Source: Bacteroidota bacterium
Lineage (GTDB): Bacteria; Bacteroidota; Bacteroidia; Bacteroidales; Bacteroidaceae
Length of the DNA: 64,000 nt
Assembly (NCBI GenBank): GCA_023458215.1
Contig: JAEXAJ010000136.1
Coordinates: 72,095-136,094, forward strand
Reading direction: 5' to 3'
Made by a program: the position numbers and the translations under genes. Shown one piece after another: positions 43,043 to 54,761 of the stretch (its first letter is position 1; the number at the start of each line of letters is the position of its first letter). A model generated the notes under the pieces. It ran no database searches and was not told the DNA's origin. It saw only the letters and a program-made list of their open reading frames with translations.

Positions 43043-44341
43043 ATGGAGAAACTTTACGACTATCTCCCCCGGGAACTGGTTACTTTTATCTTAGTTACCA
43101 TCTTCTCTTTACTTATCGGGCTTTCACAGCGGAAAATCAGCTTGAAGCGCGAAGGGGAAACCACGCTTTTCGGAACGGACCGTACTTTTACTTTTATAGG
43201 TATATTGGGCTATCTGCTCTATATTCTTGACCCTATCAATTATAGCCTTTTCATGGGTGGCGGAGCTATCTTAGGCTTGTTGCTGGGTTTGAACTACTAC
43301 GTCAAGCAGTCACAATTCCATGTTTTCGGAGTAACTACCATTGTCATTGCACTTATCACTTATTGTATAGCACCTATTGTTGCCACGCAACCTTCGTGGT
43401 TCTACGTCATGGTTATCGTCACCGTGCTGACACTTACCGAACTGAAGCACACCTTTACCGAACTGGCACAGCGCATGAAGAACGACGAAATGATTACGCT
43501 TGCCAAGTTCCTTGCTATCAGTGGCATCATTCTGCCGATGTTGCCCAATGATAACCTTATTCCCGGAATTAACTTGACGCCTTATAGTATTTGGTTGGCA
43601 ACCGTTGTTGTATCGGGTATTTCCTATCTTTCTTATCTGTTGAGGCGCTACGTTTTCCGTGAATCCGGCATCTTGGTATCGGGCATTGTAGGCGGTTTGT
43701 ATAGTAGTACGGCTACCATTTCCGTATTGGCGCGTAAGAGTCGTAAAGCATCTCCCCAAGATGCTCCCGAGTATGTGGCTGCCATGTTGCTTGCTGTAAG
43801 CATGATGTTCCTTCGGTTTCTGATACTGATAGGCATTTTCAGTCAGGAAACTCTGCATACAATCTATCCTTATCTGCTGATTATGTCGGCGGTATCGGCA
43901 GGGGTGGCTATGTTTCTTCACTCCAAGCATAAAAGGAAGGATCATTCCGGTGAGGTAGAGGACGAGGAAGACGGTAGCAATCCGTTGGAATTTAAAGTGG
44001 CGCTTATATTTGCCATGCTGTTTGTGGTGTTTACGATCTTGACACATTATACATTGGAGTATGCAGGTACAGGCGGATTGAATTTATTGTCTTTTGTTTC
44101 AGGATTCAGTGATATTACTCCATTTATTCTGAATTTACTGCAGCAAAGTACGGGCAGCGTGGCAATGCTGATTATTACAGCTTGTACCATGCAGGCGATA
44201 GTCAGCAACATAGCGGTAAACATGTGCTATGCGCTATTCTTTGCGGGTGGGAAAAGTGCTTTGCGTCCATGGATATTGGGCGGATTCGGTTGTGTCATTG
44301 CAATCAATATTTGTTTGTTACTATTCTTTTACTTCTTGTAA
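43043..44341 (+). CDS. MgtC/SapB and DUF4010 membrane protein
   Basis: The 432-residue integral membrane protein has an N-terminal MgtC/SapB-like part (about 10-140: LVTFILVTIFSLLIGLSQRK...GETTLFGTDRTFTFIGILGYLL) and a C-terminal DUF4010 part (about 185-430). The latter includes SGIVGGLYSSTATISVLARKSRK and a late VSNIAVNMCYALFFAGGK segment. A charged cytoplasmic loop (HSKHKRKDHSGEVEDEEDGSN) lies near residue 300. The family is common and poorly characterised; a role in ion or magnesium homeostasis is suggested only by the MgtC link. It follows the CYTH gene by 31 nt. Confidence 0.87.
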   Translation: MEKLYDYLPRELVTFILVTIFSLLIGLSQRKISLKREGETTLFGTDRTFTFIGILGYLLYILDPINYSLFMGGGAILGLLLGLNYYVKQSQFHVFGVTTIVIALITYCIAPIVATQPSWFYVMVIVTVLTLTELKHTFTELAQRMKNDEMITLAKFLAISGIILPMLPNDNLIPGINLTPYSIWLATVVVSGISYLSYLLRRYVFRESGILVSGIVGGLYSSTATISVLARKSRKASPQDAPEYVAAMLLAVSMMFLRFLILIGIFSQETLHTIYPYLLIMSAVSAGVAMFLHSKHKRKDHSGEVEDEEDGSNPLEFKVALIFAMLFVVFTILTHYTLEYAGTGGLNLLSFVSGFSDITPFILNLLQQSTGSVAMLIITACTMQAIVSNIAVNMCYALFFAGGKSALRPWILGGFGCVIAINICLLLFFYFL

Positions 44342-44398
44342 ATCAAACGCTTTTTGCTTTTTTAACTCCGAAACTCTCGTACATCTTGGAAAAGAGGC

Positions 44399-44406
44399 TA
44401 ATTTTG
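44399..44406 (+). promoter_or_regulatory. Possible -7 element for the beta-barrel gene
   Basis: TAATTTTG fits TAnnTTTG, 85 nt before the ATG at 44492. A matching -33 element is not evident. Confidence 0.35.
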
Positions 44407-44491
44407 CCGAATTCGTTGTGACAAATCTCAAACGAGAAACGTCTAATACCAAGACAATAATTTTAGAATAGTCACTAAATACAAAGACGCA

Positions 44492-47008
44492 ATGAAAATT
44501 AAATTGATCGTGCTGCTGTGGATACTGATGTTATCCGGGCAAGCGGTGGCACAAAACACGGCAAACACTTCTTTTCAAATTAAAGGAATCTTGCTAGACT
44601 CGCTTACCCAAGAGGGTGAACCTTATGCCACCATTAAAATCGTAAAGAAAGAAGCACCTGCAAATACTTTGAAGATGCTGGTTACGGACATGAAAGGAAA
44701 GTTTCAGGAAAAAGTGCGCGGTACGGGTAACTTTGTTATGACCATTACTTCTGTAGGGCGTAACAGCATTATCAAAGACTTTACGGTGAAGGCCGGTGAA
44801 ACTGAAGTAGACCTTGGAACCCTGTATGTGGTAGACGCTACCAACGAACTGGGTCAGGTGGAAGTCGTTGCGCAGAAGCCTTTAGTAAAAGTGGATGTGG
44901 ACAAGATTGAGTATAACATCGAAGACGACCCCGATTCCAAGACAAATAGTGTTATAGAGATGCTTCGCAAAGTTCCGTTGGTAACAGTGGATGGTGAAGA
45001 TAATATTCAGGTGAATGGAAGCAGCAGCTTCAAGATACATGTCAACGGTAAACCCAATAATATGATGAGCAATAATCCGAAGGAAGTGCTCAAGAGTATG
45101 CCTGCCAACACCATTAAGTATATAGAAGTGATAACCTCGCCGGGTGCAAAATACGATGCCGAAGGCGTTGGCGGTATTCTCAATATCGTGACCGTAGGTG
45201 GTGGATTCGAAGGGTATACCGCTACTTTCAGTGGTCGCGCCAGTAACATGGGAGTGGGTGGTGGTGCTTATGCTACTATTAAGCAAGGCAAGCTGACACT
45301 GACAGGTAACTATAACTATAGCTACAACAACCAGCCTACCAGCTACTCGGACAGTTATCGTGAAGATTATCAGTCTACCGAACAAAAGTATTTGGAGTCT
45401 TCCACAGCTTCGGATTATAGCGGACAATTCCAACACGGTAACCTGGAGGCCAGTTATGAAATAGATACTTTGCGACTTCTGACCATGTCCGTAGGTATGT
45501 ATGGCGGCGGTAGTAGCAATGATTCGAAGGGAAACACTGTAATGTGGAATGATACACACAACAAGCAAGCATATAGCTATCATTCCCTAATGAATGGTGA
45601 CGGCTCCTGGTACTCCATCCGTGGTAACATCGACTATCAGCGTACTTCGAAAAAGAATAAGAACCGTATGCTTACCTTGTCGTACAAAATCAACACTCAA
45701 CCCGATGAGAGCGATAACTTCAATATCTATAAGGATACTATTAATGTACCGAAGGTTTTTCAACTATATAATTCTCACACCTTTGGCAAGACCAATACCA
45801 CTGAGCATACTTTCCAAGCCGACTATACGACACCTATTGGCAAGCTGCATACCATTGAGACGGGTGTGAAGTACATTATTCGTAATAATGTCAGCGAAAA
45901 CAACTTCGAGGAAGACAAGGGTACCGGTAAATATGAGTATAATGAGAAACGTAGCAGTAACTACAAGCATCTGAATGATATTTTGGCTGCTTATCTAGGC
46001 TATACATTGCGTTATAAGGATTTCACCTTCAAACCGGGTGTGCGCTTTGAGCACACTGCACAGGATGTTCGCTATATAGTGGGTGCGGGTGATAACTTCA
46101 AAGTAAACTACAATGATCTGGTGCCTTCTGTTTCTATGGGAATCAAATTAGGCCAGACGCAGACGTTGCGTGGAGGATATGACATGCGTATCTATCGTCC
46201 CGGTATTTGGTATCTGAACCCTTACTTCGATGATAGCAACCCGATGTTTATCCGTCAAGGTAACTCGAAGCTGAAGAGCGAGAAGAGCCATGCGTTCAAC
46301 TTGAATTATAGCAGCTTCACGCAGAAAATTAACTTCAATGTATCGGTACGCCACTCGTTCAATAATAATGGAATAGAGAACGTAAGTCGCTTGATAGGTC
46401 CGGGTGGTGAACACTTTGGAGAACACTTCGCTCCCGAAGGTGCTCTTTATAGTACGTATGAAAATATCGGTAAGAGCCGCAACACTGACATGAGCTTGTA
46501 CCTCAACTGGAACGCATCGCCCAAGACTCGTATTTATATCAACGGTCGCGGTGGTTACTCCGATCTTAAGAGTCCGTCGCAAAACTTGCATAACTTCGGT
46601 TGGCAAGGCTCTATGTACGGAGGTATTCAGCACACGTTCCCGTGGAGTTTGCGCGCCAGCTTGAATGCGGGTGGAAGTACACCTTACATCTCTTTGCAAG
46701 GAAAGGGTAGCGGCTACTCTTACTATAGCCTGAGTGTGAACCGTTCGTTCCTCAAAGACCGTTTGACGGTAAGTGTTTATGGCTCGAATCTGTTTAGCAA
46801 ATATATGAGCTTCGACAATTCAACCTTTGGGGCGAACTTCTATTCTACTAATAAGAGCCGTTATCCCAACCGTTCGTTCGGAATGAGCATCAGTTACCGT
46901 ATTGGTGAGTTGAAGGCAAGCGTGAAAAAAGCTGCCCGCAGTATCAACAATGACGACGTGAAAGGCGGCGGCGGTGGTGAAGGCGGTCAAGGCGGTGGCG
47001 GTAATTAA
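44492..47008 (+). CDS. Outer-membrane beta-barrel protein, TonB-dependent receptor-like
   Basis: The 838-residue protein has a signal peptide (MKIKLIVLLWILMLSGQAVAQ), a CarboxypepD_reg-like domain (about 28-115: IKGILLDSLTQEGEPYATIKIV...), a short plug (LGQVEVVAQKPLVKVDVDKIEYNIEDDPDSKTNSVIEMLRKVPLV...FKIHVNGKPNNMM...VITSPGAKYDAEGVGGILNIVT) and a barrel of the outer-membrane beta-barrel family (PF14905-like). It ends in a glycine-rich tail (DDVKGGGGGEGGQGGGGN), which is unusual for a barrel. There is no SusD partner and it is transcribed alone, ending at a strong terminator. Ligand unknown. Confidence 0.88.
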   Translation: MKIKLIVLLWILMLSGQAVAQNTANTSFQIKGILLDSLTQEGEPYATIKIVKKEAPANTLKMLVTDMKGKFQEKVRGTGNFVMTITSVGRNSIIKDFTVKAGETEVDLGTLYVVDATNELGQVEVVAQKPLVKVDVDKIEYNIEDDPDSKTNSVIEMLRKVPLVTVDGEDNIQVNGSSSFKIHVNGKPNNMMSNNPKEVLKSMPANTIKYIEVITSPGAKYDAEGVGGILNIVTVGGGFEGYTATFSGRASNMGVGGGAYATIKQGKLTLTGNYNYSYNNQPTSYSDSYREDYQSTEQKYLESSTASDYSGQFQHGNLEASYEIDTLRLLTMSVGMYGGGSSNDSKGNTVMWNDTHNKQAYSYHSLMNGDGSWYSIRGNIDYQRTSKKNKNRMLTLSYKINTQPDESDNFNIYKDTINVPKVFQLYNSHTFGKTNTTEHTFQADYTTPIGKLHTIETGVKYIIRNNVSENNFEEDKGTGKYEYNEKRSSNYKHLNDILAAYLGYTLRYKDFTFKPGVRFEHTAQDVRYIVGAGDNFKVNYNDLVPSVSMGIKLGQTQTLRGGYDMRIYRPGIWYLNPYFDDSNPMFIRQGNSKLKSEKSHAFNLNYSSFTQKINFNVSVRHSFNNNGIENVSRLIGPGGEHFGEHFAPEGALYSTYENIGKSRNTDMSLYLNWNASPKTRIYINGRGGYSDLKSPSQNLHNFGWQGSMYGGIQHTFPWSLRASLNAGGSTPYISLQGKGSGYSYYSLSVNRSFLKDRLTVSVYGSNLFSKYMSFDNSTFGANFYSTNKSRYPNRSFGMSISYRIGELKASVKKAARSINNDDVKGGGGGEGGQGGGGN

Positions 47009-47069
47009 TACGTGGCTACCGGGCTGACCAAACGATTAAACAGGAAGATATTTTTTTGTTTGTAATTGA

Positions 47070-47109
47070 AAAACTGTAAGAAAGGGATTGATTCCCTACT
47101 TACAGTTTT
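47070..47109 (+). terminator. Terminator after the beta-barrel gene
   Basis: AAAACTGTAAG (47070-47080) pairs with CTTACAGTTTT (47099-47109), with an inner GGGA/TCCC pair. Confidence 0.8.
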
Positions 47110-47241
47110 CTTCGTTTCTTGAGTCTTTGCCCGACCGGATATGTCACTAAGTTAACGTCAGTTCGATGAATTAGTAAGAGTAACTTAATTCCCTTCCTCT
47201 TGGCTGGTAATATCTTTATAAAAACTAAATCGTATTTTATT

Positions 47242-47347
47242 CATTCTGCCTCCACACTTCCACCTCTTTTTTGTATCTCCCTATTCATCGGCATTGCACG
47301 TGCTGTGGAAGCAATTTCAAAAGGTGGAAGCAAATTTTGCCTCCACC
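47242..47347 (+). repeat. Structured intergenic repeat, copy C (TATTCATCGG core)
   Basis: 106 bp, same length as copy B and about 85% identical to its reverse complement. GCCTCCAC (47248-47255) faces GTGGAAGC (47324-47331), and CTTCCAC (47257-47263) faces GTGGAAG (47305-47311), around the core TGTATCTCCCTATTCATCGG (47272-47291). A competing hairpin pairs GGTGGAAGCAAA (47323-47334) with TTTGCCTCCACC (47336-47347), with one mismatch. No gene is seen in the surrounding 47110-47742. Confidence 0.8.
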
Positions 47348-47408
47348 TCATTCTTAATTCCTAGCTGTGATGTATTTGGTGATAGATGTCATATCCTCAT
47401 AGATGCAC

Positions 47409-47517
47409 GTCTGTTTCCTGAAAGGTTATGGTCGTTCCCATTAGAGGAAACGGTCGTTCCCATTAAAGGAAACGGGCGTTTCTACGTGCAGGTACGGTCG
47501 TTTCCTATAGGGGTGTC
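47409..47517. repeat. 22-bp tandem repeat, about five degenerate units
   Basis: Two nearly identical units (GGTCGTTCCCATTAGAGGAA... at 47430-47451, and 47452-47473) are followed by diverged units at 47474 and 47496 and preceded by one at 47409. Each unit has a TTCC...GGAA-type inverted repeat. The period and plan resemble the 21-bp array at 233-295, though the sequence differs. Confidence 0.75.
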
Positions 47518-47637
47518 ACGGCAATTCGCTGTATATCAAATAAATAAAATATGCTTTTTGGGTAGATATTACCTATGAATATCTTTGGTTAGGTTTCGTG
47601 TATTTCGCTTTTATAATGAATGAAATGATGTATTCAA

Positions 47638-47715
47638 TTTTAGGCACGGATTACACGGAACTGGCGCTATTACAGAGCTACGAAACCGTGTAATCCGTGT
47701 AATCCGTGCCTAAAA
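47638..47715. repeat. Long inverted repeat in the convergent intergenic region
   Basis: TTTTAGGCACGGATTACACGG (47638-47658) pairs with the complement inside 47686-47715, where TAATCCGTG is duplicated in tandem. It lies just before the stop of the minus-strand HTCS gene and may end its transcript. Sequences of the CACGGATTACACGG type recur between genes in Bacteroides genomes as I recall them; this window has only one. Confidence 0.7.
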
Positions 47716-47742
47716 ATATATTCATAACCGCTCAGGAATGTA

Positions 47743-50700
47743 CTAATTTCTATTCATGTATTCTTTTGGAGACATTCCATATTTCTCTTTAAAAGAATTG
47801 GAGAAATGCGACAAATTAGTATATCCTACAGCATAGGCAACTTCCGATATTGTCATCTTCTTATTCTGATCCAACAAAGACGCAGCTTGCTGCAAGCGAA
47901 TATTCTTAATAAAATCATGCGTTGATAAATTGGTGATTTCTTTCAGTTTACGATGAACATGTACTCTACTAAGCCCAACTTCCGAAGCAAGCATCTCAAC
48001 ATTAAATTCAGGATTCCCTAAATGTTTATTTACCACTTTCATAATCCTATCCATTAATACCTCGTCGTTCGATTTCATCGAGATCTTCTCTATTTTATCC
48101 TCTTGTTGCTGAGTCCCACTGAATTTATTACGCAATAATCTTCTATTCGTTATTAGGTTGGCAGCAGTACTTTTTAGTAGTTCTGTATTAAAAGGTTTCA
48201 CGATGTAGGCATCTGCACCCGTTTCCATCCCTTCCAAAGTATCTTCCGTTCGCGACTTTGCTGTCAATAATATGATAGGTATATGGTTTACATTCGTATT
48301 CTGCTTTAACTTATGGCACAAGGTCAAGCCGTCCATTTCGGGCATCATCACATCGCTGATAACCAAATCCGGCATTTCTTTCAGAATAAAATCATAAGCT
48401 TCCTTACCGTTACAACAAGTTACCACTCTGTAGGTATCCGATAGTTCTGCCTTCAGATAAGCTCTGATTTCTTCTTCATCCTCAACCACCAATACTCTTT
48501 GGCGGGTTTTGGGTTTACTTGTCGGGGCTTCACCTGTATCATCCAACAAGTCTTCTTTAAGATTGGATAGATGTGGGTAAACAGTTGGGAAAGTAGCCTC
48601 CTCCATCTCATCTGCTCTTAAATGTTCGGAACCTAACGGCATACGAATGATGAAGCGGCTACCCGAAACATCTGTTCTATTCTCAACACGAATGGTTCCA
48701 TGATGTAGCTGAACCAGCAAGCGAGATAAATGGAGCCCGATACCGGTTCCGAAATTTGATTTTGTCACGTCATTGTCTATCTGATAGAAGCGTTCGAAAA
48801 TACGTTCTATCTTATCTTTATCAATGCCAATGCCACTATCTGTAACTACTATTTCAAAGAAATCCCGCAGGGCATCTTTACAAGTAATATCTCTGCCAAC
48901 AGCAAGACTTACTTGTATTTCTCCTCCTTCCGGAGTATATTTGAAAGCATTGGAAAGCACATTCATCAGTATCTTATCAAAATTGTTTAAATCGACCCAT
49001 GCGTTTAATTGTGCTACATCATGCTGAAAAACAAAATTGATATTCTTTTTATGTGCCATGTACTCAAAGGGCTGCATCACATCATCAATAAAACCAACTA
49101 TATCTGTTTCACGGAATTTCAAGAACATTTGCCCCTTATCCAGCTTTCGTATATCCATCAACTGATTAATTAAGCGGAGAATACGTTGGGCATTACGATA
49201 TATCATTAAATAAGTTTTATGTAGTTCCCCTTTGTTCTCTTCTGCCAATAATTTTTCCAATGGATTAATAATTAGCGTCATCGGAGTACGTATCTCATGA
49301 GAGATATTGATGAAGAACTGTAATTTGGCTTCATTTAGCTGTTCGTCATGTTCGCGTTTGGTGATCTCACGACGGTGGCGTATACGTGACATTACATTAT
49401 TTATAATTCCCCATATAAGCAATGCCGCAAACCCTATATAAAGGCAATATGCCCACCACGTTTCATACCAAGGCGCGGCAATCAATATTTTTATAGTACG
49501 TATTTCTGAATAGTTACCATGATTGAGGGCGCGTACATGGAAAGTATATTTACCGGGAAGCAAATTGTTATACGTTACGCGATTTATTCCGGGTTCCGTC
49601 ACTGACCATTGATTACTTAGCTCAGCTATTTTATATTGATAGGCTATCTGTTCGGGATTATTATACTGTAAAGTAGAAAATGTAATGCTGAACGTATTGT
49701 CACGATGTGAAAGTTGGAAGATATTAGCATCTTGCACCGAAGAGTAAATAACAGGGATTCCACCGGAAAGGGTATTTTTATGTACCGGCTGGTTGTATAT
49801 ATAAAAATCTGTAATGCAAACCTTTAATTCTTTAGAGTCTGTGTTTATCTTTCTAGGGAAAAAGCTGGTGATGCCATTTACTCCACCAAAATAAATTTTA
49901 CCATTTGGATCTTTATAATAAGCTCCATGTGTAAACTCGTTCCCTTGTAAACCATCTCCTGAATAATAGTTTACGAAAGATTCCTTCTTTACATCATATT
50001 TGCTGATACCTTTATAAGTACTGACCCATATATTTCCCTCTTCATCCTCACAAATACCACAAATCACATTATTCGGTAATCCATCATGAGTCGTAAACCG
50101 TTTCAACTCACCTGTTTTTTTAGAGAAGCAATAGAGACCATTTGTAGTACCTGCCCAAATATTTCCGGCTCTATCCTCTGCAAATGCATACCCTACGCAG
50201 CCTGTTATTAGAGTATTTGTTTGTTTATAGTTTAAGAAGCTGTTTGTTTTTGGATTAAAACAACTTACTCCTTTATAATGTCCTAGCCATACGAGGCCTT
50301 CATTGTCGCAAAAGATATAGTTTATCCAATCATTTACTAATTCATCACGCTTTAAATCACCTTTTTCATCTTTAGACGATTCAAAGTGCTTCAATTCTTT
50401 AGACACTAAGTTGTATTGATAAAAGCCGGTACCAAACATACCGAAATATAAATTCTTCTTTTTATCCTCCGCTATTGAATATATAATGGGGTTATTGACC
50501 AGTTGGAGATATTCACATTTCCCTGTGGCTTTATTTAGTTTAGCGAGTCCTTGCCCATAAGAACCTAGCCACAGATTCTGCTCGGAATCCTCAAATATAC
50601 AGATGATAGTATTGGGTATGGAATTCTCCGAATAACCGGGACTATAATGGCGCAAGCGTTTACCGTCTGTTCCCAATTCGTAAAGTCCTTCATTATCCGC

Positions 50701-51819
50701 ACCTACCCAAAGATGTTGATTGCGATCCTGAAAAACAGACATAACACATCCTTGTCCGATGGGATTATAGTGAATTGATTTATTGCCATAATACTCAAAT
50801 GGATTTTCTTGTTTCGGCACCAGAACAATGCCCTTTTGAAATAATCCTATCCATAGATTGCCATCCCGGTCTTCCATAATAGAATGCACCTTTCCTTTCG
50901 AGAAATCCACCGGTACAGAATTTATTATGTAGTCTTCCAATTGTTCTTTTGAAGGATTATAGATTTTCATGCCTTGTCCATCTGTTCCTACCAATAGATG
51001 TCCTTGTACTATAGACATACAATATATAGATAATTTCCGGTCGCCATCGTTATAAGGAATAGGTGTCATTTCTCCACTTTTATTGTCATACCGGAATAAT
51101 CCTTGTTTTTGTGTACCGACAAAAATATTTCCCGAATGATCTTCTATAACGGAACTTACATTATTGTCACTAAACGTGGGATATTTGAAAAATTGAAGTT
51201 CCTTTGATTTAGGAATATAGTGAGCCAATCCATTCCCATCTGTTCCGATCCATATTTCTGAACGAGAATCGATACAAAATTTAGATTGATAAGTACAATC
51301 CAACTGCTGAAACAAACTATCGACGGATAGAGCCCGATTCAACATACTATCTAAGCGAAACAGTCCTTGCCCACTGGTACTCAGCCAAATTTCACCGTTA
51401 CCTACTTCTTGCAAATGGGTGACATGTGGAGTAACCCGCTTGCCTGCACGTATCATCGGAATTTCCCGGAATGTATCTGTTTCCCGGTCGTACTCCATGA
51501 GTCCGTTGATGCACCCTATTAATAAATTGTGGCGGCTATCCTCAAAAAGTGTACGGACATAGTTACTCGTTAAGGAAAGCGAATCATTGGGCTCATGTCT
51601 ATAATTAGAAAAAGTAAGCCCGTCAAAACGATTCAAGCCATATTCGGTAGCCACCCAAATAAATCCTTTACTGTCTTGGAAAAGCTGATTTATTAAACTA
51701 CTGGATAAACCATTTTCGGTAGAGTAAAAATCTCTTGTTTGGGCATTCAAAAAAGGACATAGCAGGAATAACATCATTGTCATGATCGACACACAAATAT
51801 AGCGGACAAGTGTTTTCAT
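47743..51819 (-). CDS. Hybrid two-component system sensor/regulator (HTCS), PUL 3
   Basis: The 1358-residue protein has a signal peptide (MKTLVRYICVSIMTMMLFLLCPFLNAQ). It has two periplasmic propellers of Reg_prop repeats (about 30-680; repeated NxWIGTxGxGL-like units), a Y_Y_Y domain (about 700-780), a membrane helix (about 790-812), HisKA with His in HEIRTPMTL (near 842), HATPase, a receiver with Asp in VISDVMMPEMDGLTL (near 1156), and an AraC-type HTH at the end (about 1260-1355). It lies directly downstream of, and in the same direction as, the xylan-type enzyme genes, with its own promoter. By position and family it should sense a xylo-oligosaccharide and activate that operon and the divergent SusC. 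Confidence 0.95.
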   Translation of the reverse strand: MKTLVRYICVSIMTMMLFLLCPFLNAQTRDFYSTENGLSSSLINQLFQDSKGFIWVATEYGLNRFDGLTFSNYRHEPNDSLSLTSNYVRTLFEDSRHNLLIGCINGLMEYDRETDTFREIPMIRAGKRVTPHVTHLQEVGNGEIWLSTSGQGLFRLDSMLNRALSVDSLFQQLDCTYQSKFCIDSRSEIWIGTDGNGLAHYIPKSKELQFFKYPTFSDNNVSSVIEDHSGNIFVGTQKQGLFRYDNKSGEMTPIPYNDGDRKLSIYCMSIVQGHLLVGTDGQGMKIYNPSKEQLEDYIINSVPVDFSKGKVHSIMEDRDGNLWIGLFQKGIVLVPKQENPFEYYGNKSIHYNPIGQGCVMSVFQDRNQHLWVGADNEGLYELGTDGKRLRHYSPGYSENSIPNTIICIFEDSEQNLWLGSYGQGLAKLNKATGKCEYLQLVNNPIIYSIAEDKKKNLYFGMFGTGFYQYNLVSKELKHFESSKDEKGDLKRDELVNDWINYIFCDNEGLVWLGHYKGVSCFNPKTNSFLNYKQTNTLITGCVGYAFAEDRAGNIWAGTTNGLYCFSKKTGELKRFTTHDGLPNNVICGICEDEEGNIWVSTYKGISKYDVKKESFVNYYSGDGLQGNEFTHGAYYKDPNGKIYFGGVNGITSFFPRKINTDSKELKVCITDFYIYNQPVHKNTLSGGIPVIYSSVQDANIFQLSHRDNTFSITFSTLQYNNPEQIAYQYKIAELSNQWSVTEPGINRVTYNNLLPGKYTFHVRALNHGNYSEIRTIKILIAAPWYETWWAYCLYIGFAALLIWGIINNVMSRIRHRREITKREHDEQLNEAKLQFFINISHEIRTPMTLIINPLEKLLAEENKGELHKTYLMIYRNAQRILRLINQLMDIRKLDKGQMFLKFRETDIVGFIDDVMQPFEYMAHKKNINFVFQHDVAQLNAWVDLNNFDKILMNVLSNAFKYTPEGGEIQVSLAVGRDITCKDALRDFFEIVVTDSGIGIDKDKIERIFERFYQIDNDVTKSNFGTGIGLHLSRLLVQLHHGTIRVENRTDVSGSRFIIRMPLGSEHLRADEMEEATFPTVYPHLSNLKEDLLDDTGEAPTSKPKTRQRVLVVEDEEEIRAYLKAELSDTYRVVTCCNGKEAYDFILKEMPDLVISDVMMPEMDGLTLCHKLKQNTNVNHIPIILLTAKSRTEDTLEGMETGADAYIVKPFNTELLKSTAANLITNRRLLRNKFSGTQQQEDKIEKISMKSNDEVLMDRIMKVVNKHLGNPEFNVEMLASEVGLSRVHVHRKLKEITNLSTHDFIKNIRLQQAASLLDQNKKMTISEVAYAVGYTNLSHFSNSFKEKYGMSPKEYMNRN

Positions 51820-51847
51820 ATTAGTATTTGATATTAAAAAGATTAAG

Positions 51848-51855
51848 CAAAGGTA
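51848..51855 (-). promoter_or_regulatory. Possible -7 element for the PUL 3 HTCS
   Basis: CAAAGGTA reads TACCTTTG on the minus strand, fitting TAnnTTTG, 29 nt before the start at 51819. Confidence 0.45.
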
Positions 51856-51954
51856 TAAAAAACTTCTTTATTCTATTAAAACTAATATGCCTTTAAAGAG
51901 GATTCGACTATAAAAGTGTGATAACCATGGTTTTATATAGTGTCGCAGACAATG

Positions 51955-54719
<2,765 letters not shown>

Positions 54720-54761
54720 TTACTTATTATTTATAGGTTTTACTCGAATAATCATTTAGAT

